NCBI RefSeq assembly: GCF_021869535.1 | Contig: NW_026262712.1 | Span: 113,829,640-113,893,639 of the forward strand | Origin: Mytilus californianus | Lineage: Eukaryota; Mollusca; Bivalvia; Mytilida; Mytilidae | Length of the DNA stretch: 64,000 nt | Direction: 5' to 3' | Shown: positions 57,860 to 64,000 of the stretch, in pieces | Layout: each line of letters starts with the position of its first letter | Position numbering within the stretch: the stretch's first letter is position 1 | The notes under the pieces: model-generated | What the model saw: only the letters and a program-made list of their open reading frames with translations | What the model was told of the DNA's origin: nothing | The model's database searches: none | Made by a program: the position numbers and the translations under genes

Positions 57860-58039
57860 CCCTGTACCTGTATCGTATGCCCTTGAGCACGATCAGTGAA
57901 ATGATCTGACATAATAGTCGGTATATTTCAACTTCTGGTGAAAGTTTGTTCTTATATTGTGCTGTTATAACATTGTTGCAGTTATGGGAGAGATGAGCGT
58001 ATGAAATATAATAAACAGCACCACAATTAGTATGTGTAT
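57860..58039 (-). pseudogene. broken copy of secreted-protein first exon
   Basis: This matches the exon at 60236-60413 closely, but the start codon reads ATA and a 4-base deletion between the signal peptide and the mature part shifts the frame. In the shifted phase the conserved part is still visible (NNVITAQYKNKLSPEVEIY, ISLIVLKGIRYRYRG) up to a GTATGA possible donor at 57859. The 89-codon frame reported across this stretch starts out of phase. It is a decayed paralog. Confidence 0.6.
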
Positions 58040-58099
58040 GTCTTTTACCAGGAGTTTGTAGTATCGTTAATTTACGCCAGCAATGACTGTGTATCGTCA

Positions 58100-58960
58100 A
58101 ATGTTATAAGCATAAATCTGGCAATAAGTTTTCTCTTATGATTGTTTAATATTTTATAATCCAGCAGTGCTTTCTAACTCACTAAACGGAATAGTTAAGT
58201 TTCACAATGTTGGAGTCAGTTAGAATGAAATTAGCTATCTTACTTACCTTTATACCCTATCATCTCTATTATTTATTTTCTTATCCTCTTATATAAAATC
58301 ATATAATCTAATATCCTGCTGTATATATTTAATGTTTATTTTAAACAATCGAAATCACATGAGGACAGTATCTTCTGTAACGCCGAGGACACACTGCAGA
58401 TTAAATACAAATTTAATAAATTAAAGAAAAAAAACAATCATTCATTAAACTTTTACATTTTTTGAATAAGTGAATTGTTATTAATCCCCCGGTATACCTC
58501 AAGGAATATTTGAACAACAAAATTATAATGAAAATGTCAATAATTGTATACTCATAGAAATCATACCATATCTTTTTCTATAAAGATCAAGAAAAAGGGT
58601 TGAAGGGAATTTCCTTTACTTACTACCTTTTATAAACAATATAAGCGTAAACAATTTTGTGAAAGATATCTTTTACTGCAAGTGGAATGTATTACCTCGG
58701 TAAATATATGCACTTATGACAAATTCATTACAATATTTAAACAATGTTTGATATCGTATTCTCTTTTGTGTGAGTTTGTTCATTTATGAATAGTTTACAG
58801 TCGTTGAAAGAGCCCTTATTTGACAACTGAAACTGAAAAAATTGTAAAATCCCTCAAGCAGAAGACAAAATGTTAGTTGAATGTTCATTTGGTATCTTTT
58901 GCCTCTCTTCTTCTGATACCTGCATATGGCGATATCATCTAGACAATCAGTTCAGAAAAG
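58100..58960. other. upstream of the broken exon; no gene
   Basis: A block at about 58140-58200 (CAGCAGTGCTTTCTAACTCA, AAACGGAATAGTT) recurs at about 60545-60590, so the duplication covers the upstream region of both secreted-protein exons. A short R3-like scrap is near 58890-58920. No four-TM remnant was found although the tandem order predicts one nearby. Confidence 0.45.
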
Positions 58961-58974
58961 CTAGAGGGGTAGTG

Positions 58975-59560
58975 TAGTATAAGGACATTTGTTAAAATTT
59001 GAAACTAGATACTGATTAGTTATATACATATAAAGACATAGTTTTTTTTTAAATATCTGAAGATAGTACGAATGTTTTGATTATCATGCAGTTTTGTAGA
59101 ATGAATGAATAAGGGCTACGATAGCATTGTTGCATTGTCATTATCGCTTTAGAAGTCTATGATACAAGTAATACCTTAAAGTTGATAGTTCAAAAATATC
59201 AATTTCAATACTAGATTGAAAATAGCGACCGAATAATAAGAATAAATTTTTATGATATGAAATCTTTTGAGGTCCTCTTCTATAAGTAAGTTTGCATACG
59301 TCCGTTACGTTGTTAAATATTTTTATGGAAATTGTCAAGAAAAGATATACCGGTAAAAAGAGTTAGAAAAGGTACTTGTTTATATAATCTAAACAATCTC
59401 TTTGTATTCTTTATTCACTGCATTTATAACATGTCACTCGACTCAAACCATTGTAATGTAAGGCACAAAGTATACAAGTAAATATTTAATAGGTTTACAA
59501 ATTGTTACTCCGGTTCTGAAATATTTTTATCCAGTTTGGTTTATTAAGCAATCAAATGAT
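58975..59560 (-). repeat. duplicated flank of the four-TM block, copy 2
   Basis: This is nearly identical to 56461-57115 over most of its length. The adjacent four-TM gene is missing, so this unit appears to have lost it. Confidence 0.75.
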
Positions 59561-59569
59561 TACTTCTCT

Positions 59570-60235
59570 TCCCTTGATCGCTCGAAGAGTAATTGCATGA
59601 ACCCCTGAGGGTTCACGCATATAAATTAGTTAGAAATATAGTCTATAGAGGAATATTCGGAACCTTAATTATTGTTCATTCGGAACATTTATTCTTCTTA
59701 TCTGTATTAGCTTCCTTCAATTAAGAGCACCTCCATACGGAGCATTTAAGATATCTAAAACATGGCAATAAAGACCTTTACACAGATCGCTAACTCACTT
59801 TTATGCTATATGATGATAAAAGATATAGTTGATAATCTATATAGAAAAAAAAAGAAATAGATTCCTATACGTATAATTTCTTAAAGAATAATAATGATTC
59901 AAAACATGGACACATGTACCTCAGTCTTTCAAAAATTCATTAAATGAATTTAGAAATAATTTATGAGGCATTGTGAAATGGTCAACTAGTAGGAGACATT
60001 AATTAATGTTCCTTACGACCGATCATCAACAAGTGTATTATCCCACGAGACACATTGAGAGATTAATTGATCTACTGAATATAAAACCATTTTAGAAGAG
60101 GCATAACTTTTAAGTTCAAGATACAAAAGATTTCATTAATAAAATAGAGTCACACGAGATAAAAAGGGAATGCATTCTTATTGCCTATGATGTAACGTAA
60201 AAATAAAACATTTTATGTTAGCAACATTAAATTAC
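59570..60235. other. no gene; small hairpin
   Basis: A GAACCCCTGAGGGTTC hairpin lies at about 59600-59615 within a CTCGAAGAGTAATTGCATG context. The rest is AT-rich without a recognisable feature. Confidence 0.4.
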
Positions 60236-60413
60236 CTCCCCGGTAGCTGTATCGTATGCCATTAAGCACAATCAGTGAAATAACAGTTGGGTATATTTTA
60301 ACTTCTGTTGAAAATTTGTTTTTAAGTTGTGCTGTAATAACATTGTCGCAGTTATATATGGGAGAGTTGTTCGTATCAAATATAATAAACAACACCACAA
60401 TCAGTATGTGCAT
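60236..60413 (-). CDS. secreted-protein first exon (unrecognised family)
   Basis: ATG at 60413 opens a hydrophobic leader (MHILIVVLFIIF, then DTNNS) that looks like a signal peptide. NCDNVITAQLKNKFSTEVKI and SLIVLNGIRYSYRG follow, then a donor GGGAG|GTAATT in phase 1. The exon encodes 59 full codons. A decayed paralog with the same conserved part lies at 57860-58039, so the region was once under protein-level constraint or was at least duplicated as a unit. No downstream exon was found on the - strand before the duplicated flank. The family is unknown; a small extracellular protein is the most that can be inferred. Confidence 0.45.
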
Positions 60414-61193
60414 GTCTTTTGCCAGGAGTTTGTAGTATATTGGTGATCGTTAATTGACGTCAGCCATGACTGTTTTTCGTCAAATGTAATAAGCTTTAAT
60501 CTGGCCATTAGTTTTATCTTTTGTATTGTTTTATATTTTGTAATCCAGCAGTGCTTTAATCATAACTCACTAAACGGAATAGTTCTTTTTCACAGAGTTT
60601 TGATTAATAGAGTTGATTGGGTATAATGGTAAGAAAGACAGCTAATTGCATCCTAACGGCCTTCATAAGTTATAATCCAAGGTCTAGTCCAAAAGATAAT
60701 TAACCCAAATAAACATTTTATAAGACATCTTGTAACATAGAATATTTTGGATTATACCTTGGCACCATAAACTGGGTATAAATTCATGACAAAGTCTGTC
60801 AAATCAGTCGTTGTTGAAACGTGTTCATCTACAAGCTTTCCTTTCAGAGAATTGGTATGTTTACACAATCTAGAACATAGCTTTGAGTATTTTAGTAAAC
60901 TTCTTAAAGTAATACAACGAAATTTTTAAACTGGTACGAACACATGACTTCGAATTAAGGTGTAGTTATAAAGAACGATTATCGATAAAAAAAAAGAAGC
61001 CGAAGATATCAAGGGGTCATTCACAACTCCTAATTCAAAGAGAAACTGCCAACGTCATGACCAGTTTAAAACGATTAAAAAGGCAATTTCTATTTATTTT
61101 TCGAAAGGTTTAATATGATAATAAGTTTGAAATTAAGAAGATATGGTATGACCCTCCACTCCCCGAGTGACCAAATTACAAAGCAATTAATAG
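60414..61193. other. 3' flank of paralog B and upstream of secreted exon
   Basis: The GTTGTTGAAACGTGTTCATC and AACTGGTACGAACAC blocks match the 3' flanks of the other four-TM copies (50400-50690 and about 54950-55220). An R3 scrap lies at 61000-61070. No gene was seen. Confidence 0.5.
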
Positions 61194-62075
61194 CTATAGG
61201 TCATCGTATAGTCTTTTTTGTAGAAAGAGTTTTTTCACACGCTTTTTCTCTTCCGCATCTATTTTAACAGGCAGAAAATCAGGACTATCTAATGGCTTAA
61301 CCTTGTTTTTACCAGATATATGAATTGTAAAAATGTATTCTGGAAGTTCTGTTTTCTGTTTGTTTTTCACACAGCAACCGAAACAAATTTTAAACATATA
61401 GAGAATGAACTGAATTAAATCCATTAATAAGTCAACAAGCTCAAAAATAAAAAATAAACTGAAAACTATTGTTAGCCCAGACGAAATATCCAGAATACCT
61501 CCTAGATCAATGCCCATGAAAAATGTAAATAAAAACGCACATACATCCAACAATAGCTCGAGAAATTTAAAACCTGCACATCGAATTTCAAAGTCAACTT
61601 CTGTTTTAGTTCCATCCAACCAACATGCACATAATACCAAAATAAAAAACATAAGTAGTAACGCGAAAATCTCGCTTATCCAAGAAATATACGCTTCAAG
61701 GGAAACAATTCCCTTTTCATAAGCTCCTGGAATGTTTATATTTTCAGATGCACCAAACACAGTTATTTGGATAATATTTGCAGCAACTTTCAACACTAAA
61801 TGAATAAAAAGACGAACAATTAAAAGTTTTCCTTTTGTAATATTATTCTTTTTTGTATTATCGTTTGCACAGCACCAACGCGGAGAAATTGCAACAGTGC
61901 CTATTTTAGTATATTTCTTTCCAATTTGCTTTGAAATTTCATTCCCATTTGCATTTTTATATTCGTTTTCATTTTCATTTCCTCCTTCTTTTCTTCTGTC
62001 ATCACAACAAGCACTACAACATTTATCACAGCAGTAATACCAATTGTATAAAATATAAAAAGTTAAATCATACAT
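61194..62075 (-). CDS. four-TM Cys-rich membrane protein, paralog B (293 aa)
   Basis: This single-exon gene has ATG at 62075 and stop at 61194. It is the same family as the 55.3-kb gene, with the same start (MYDLTFxIL) and N-terminal Cys pairs (YYCCDKCCSACC). About 40 extra residues rich in Asn, Glu and Lys follow (GGNENENEYKNANGNEISKQ) before the first membrane helix at about 82-107. Further helices are at about 128-152, 170-195 and 200-232, followed by CFGCC and the tail EYIFTIHISGKNKVKP with FLPVKIDAEEKK. The insertion lies in the cytosolic N-terminal region and explains the length difference. No known domain was recognised. The + frame at 61510-61722 is a shadow. Confidence 0.85.
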   Translation of the reverse strand: MYDLTFYILYNWYYCCDKCCSACCDDRRKEGGNENENEYKNANGNEISKQIGKKYTKIGTVAISPRWCCANDNTKKNNITKGKLLIVRLFIHLVLKVAANIIQITVFGASENINIPGAYEKGIVSLEAYISWISEIFALLLMFFILVLCACWLDGTKTEVDFEIRCAGFKFLELLLDVCAFLFTFFMGIDLGGILDISSGLTIVFSLFFIFELVDLLMDLIQFILYMFKICFGCCVKNKQKTELPEYIFTIHISGKNKVKPLDSPDFLPVKIDAEEKKRVKKLFLQKRLYDDL

Positions 62076-62199
62076 GTTCCGACTGAATATTCAGATTCAT
62101 ATTCGACCAGAATTTTCATATTGCAGATACCTATCGTACAGGTAATATCACCTCAATATATCTTATATTCGATCCAAAATTGATTGTCCTTCCGTCAGC

Positions 62200-62510
62200 A
62201 AATTCTGTACTGTTATACTTTTGAAAAATCGAACTAACTTTTAAATTCCGAGAATATTGCCTAGCTGTACAAAGTAATGTTTTAAAAACTGAAACTAGAT
62301 ATTGCCTCGTTACATTTAAATAATGGGAACTGATATAATCATGAAATAGTTCGAATGTTTTAGATAAAGTGCAGTTTTAGTATGAATAAATGCAAATAAC
62401 GATAGCATTGTTACATGGTAACCGTTATAATCGCTTGAGTAGGCTGTGATAATAGTTAAAATATGTCATTGTCCAAGGTAATTGATTATATACTTAATAG
62501 ATTGAAAATT
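62200..62510 (-). repeat. duplicated flank of the four-TM block, copy 3
   Basis: This is a diverged version of 56461-57115 (GAAACTAGATATTGCC, ACGATAGCATTGTTACAT, TAGATTGAAAATT). It lies upstream of paralog B in the same relative position as copy 1 to paralog A. Confidence 0.6.
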
Positions 62511-62524
62511 ATATAATATTTTCT

Positions 62525-62860
62525 AGCTCACCTGGCCCATAGGGCCAGGTGAGCTTTTCTTATCATTTGGCGTCCGTCGTCCATCGGTGCCCGTCGTCGT
62601 CTGTTAACTTTTACAAAAATATTCTCCTCTGAAACTACAGGGCCAAATTTAACCAAACTTGGACACAATCATCATTGGGGTATCTAGTTTAACATATGTA
62701 TCCGATTACCCTGGCTGCCAACGAAGATGGCCGACATAACTAAAAATGGAGCATACGGGTAAAATGCAAGTTTTGTCTATTATTTTGAAAACCGTTATAA
62801 ATAGAAAAATCTGACAGGAACAGAAATGTATAGAATGTTGAGCTCTACAAAAAAGTAAAA
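62525..62860 (+). repeat. R6 repeat with terminal hairpin
   Basis: It starts with a perfect hairpin: AGCTCACCTGGCCC (62525-62538), loop ATA, then GGGCCAGGTGAGCT (62542-62555). The R6 body (CATTTGGCGTCCGTCGTC, CCAAACTTGGACACAATC, CCAACGAAGATGGCC) follows. It is non-coding. Confidence 0.75.
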
Positions 62861-63260
62861 AAAAAAATACCGATCTCCGAGGAAAATTCTAAACAGAAAG
62901 TCCCTAAGCAAATGGCAAAATCAAAAGCTTAAAAACATCAAACGAATGAATTACAGCTGTCATATTCCTGATTTGGTACAGGCATTTTCTTATGTTGAAA
63001 ATGGTGGATTAAACCTGGTTTTGAAGCTAGCTTAACTTCTCACTTGTATGACAGTCGCATTAAATTCCAATATATTGACAACAACAAACAGACTTAATAA
63101 TTAATAGGTAAAAATGTCAAAAATAGCGGTACAGCAGTCAGCATTGTGTTATAATCTTAATCACTATAAAAAGAAACAAGTATGTCAACAAAGAACAAAA
63201 TAGACTAAACAGAAAAAGTAATAATTTACAAAGACAAATAAAAGAATACTATAACACGTT
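62850..63260 (-). repeat. R2 repeat adjoining RT fragment
   Basis: An R2 copy in the same orientation as 850-1310 lies 3' of the RT remnant at 63.3 kb on the - strand. This is the same arrangement as at the left end of the window. Confidence 0.7.
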
Positions 63261-63299
63261 ATTAAGATAATAAACAATGTCACTACCTAGAATCTACAC

Positions 63300-63650
63300 T
63301 TCAAGACCATCGTGTATCATTTATAAAGTTGATACGGAATATTTATCAACAAGGTCTTGGTATCTTCCGATGAACTTTTTTAGAAAAAGAACGAGACGTT
63401 CTTTGACATACCACTGCTTCATCAACTTTCTTCTCAGACAATTGTGACGTTTTACAAAGTCTGAGTAGCAACTGCAAGCTCTTGAATACCGAATGAGTTG
63501 GGAAATGTATATCCCATATGCAGGTGAAGTTGGTTTATTGCTACTAAGGTGGGGGGAATTGATAATTTCAAAATTAAAATCGTCTCGTTTGTCATAGATT
63601 CTGGTACTGAGATGACCGCTTATGTCAAATTTGAGGTATAAATCTAAATT
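63300..63650 (-). pseudogene. truncated RT fragment with R2 tail
   Basis: The - strand reads LDLYLKFDISGHLSTRIYDK, RDDFNFEIINSPHLSSNKP, then AYGIYISQLIRYSRACSCY and a C-terminal KKFIGRYQDLVDKYS. It is the uninverted version of the copy at 1.3-1.8 kb. Its 5' side is cut at about 63650, where R6 sequence starts; the 157-codon frame at 63321-63794 runs across that junction and is chimeric. No catalytic motif remains. Confidence 0.75.
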
Positions 63651-64000
63651 GTCCATATATGTTAAAACTGTCAGATGACTTCTTATAGGAGCTATTGTCC
63701 TTAATTGACAAAAATGATCAGCAAGACAAGTTCTACCAGTAAGTCTCGTGGTCGAAATCTTCAAACGACTTCTTTTTAGAGTTATGTATTGCATATGATG
63801 ACGATTTTTACCAAATTTTTGCGTTATTGCCTTATATCTTAAAAATTATAATAGATGGATAGAAACTTAAATCAGCAAACATGATCAGCAAGATCTACTA
63901 TTAAGACTATAATGGAAGAAATCGTCCGACAACTTCTTATTGGAGTTATTGCCCTTTAATGACGATCTTTACTTTTTTTTGCGTTTTGTCTTATATGATG
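63650..64000. repeat. R6-type repeat, continues past window
   Basis: A TCAGATGACTTCTTATAGGA block and GACAACTTCTTATTGGAGTT, each followed by TATTGTCC or TATTGCCC, are R6 internal units also seen at 44630-44830. The repeat is cut by the window end. Confidence 0.6.

Noticed and set aside
1..64000. CRISPR arrays, bacterial operons, rRNA genes
   Set aside because: None was seen; gene structure and repeats are eukaryotic.

Overview
The window is eukaryotic, AT-rich and dominated by repeats. There are no operons. Coding sequence comes as short exons with GT/AG junctions, and the interspersed repeats resemble those I know from marine mussels. A bivalve mollusc, most likely a Mytilus-like mussel, is the best guess; this rests on repeat and protein style, not on a database match. 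For reference I name the repeat families R1-R7. R1 is a short element containing GTTGTCTCATTGGC. R2 is the 3' tail of one reverse-transcriptase (RT) element. R3 is the 3' tail of a second RT element. R4 is the tail of a third. R5 carries a GTTTGTTACC-type motif. R6 is headed by an AGCTCACCTGGCCC hairpin. R7 carries a hammerhead-ribozyme motif.

Layout. 1-6.6 kb: broken RT elements. 6.6-13.5 kb: mostly non-coding, with R2, R4 and R7 copies. 13.8-15.1 kb: a palindromic tandem array. 15.5-18.3 kb: a segment duplicated again at 52.6-54.6 kb. 18.4-26.2 kb (+): a five-exon gene I assembled by hand for a type I membrane receptor. It has a signal peptide, a micro-exon, one Ig-like domain, a Ser/Thr-rich stalk, a transmembrane helix and a tyrosine-motif tail including an ITIM match; every internal junction is phase 1. 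29.3-33.5 kb (-): a decayed Penelope-like element (RT plus an RGG/coiled-coil upstream frame) bounded by a perfect 24-nt direct repeat. 33.8-34.2 kb (-): a first exon resembling P2X7-intracellular-domain-like proteins, with CRE and ETS sites just upstream. 35.8-39.3 kb: a possible DNA element with short inverted ends and repeated TGTCCGCA motifs. 42.1 kb: a tRNA-derived SINE.

43.5-49.3 kb (+): remains of a 2'-5'-oligoadenylate-synthase-like (OAS) gene. The N-terminal and C-terminal exons are recognisable, but no catalytic exon was found and a TAG falls at a conserved Trp position. 50-62.5 kb (-): a tandemly duplicated block. It has two intact single-exon genes for a four-transmembrane, Cys-rich protein (265 and 293 aa) and a pseudogene remnant. 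Between them are duplicated flanks and one intact plus one broken copy of a secreted-protein first exon. 62.5-64 kb: R6, R2 and RT fragments.

The likely functional genes are the Ig receptor, the two four-TM paralogs, and possibly the P2X7-like and secreted-protein first exons. Several of these families (Ig/ITIM receptors, OAS, P2X7-like) are immune-related in other animals, so a local innate-immunity flavour is possible, but nothing in the sequence shows that they act together.
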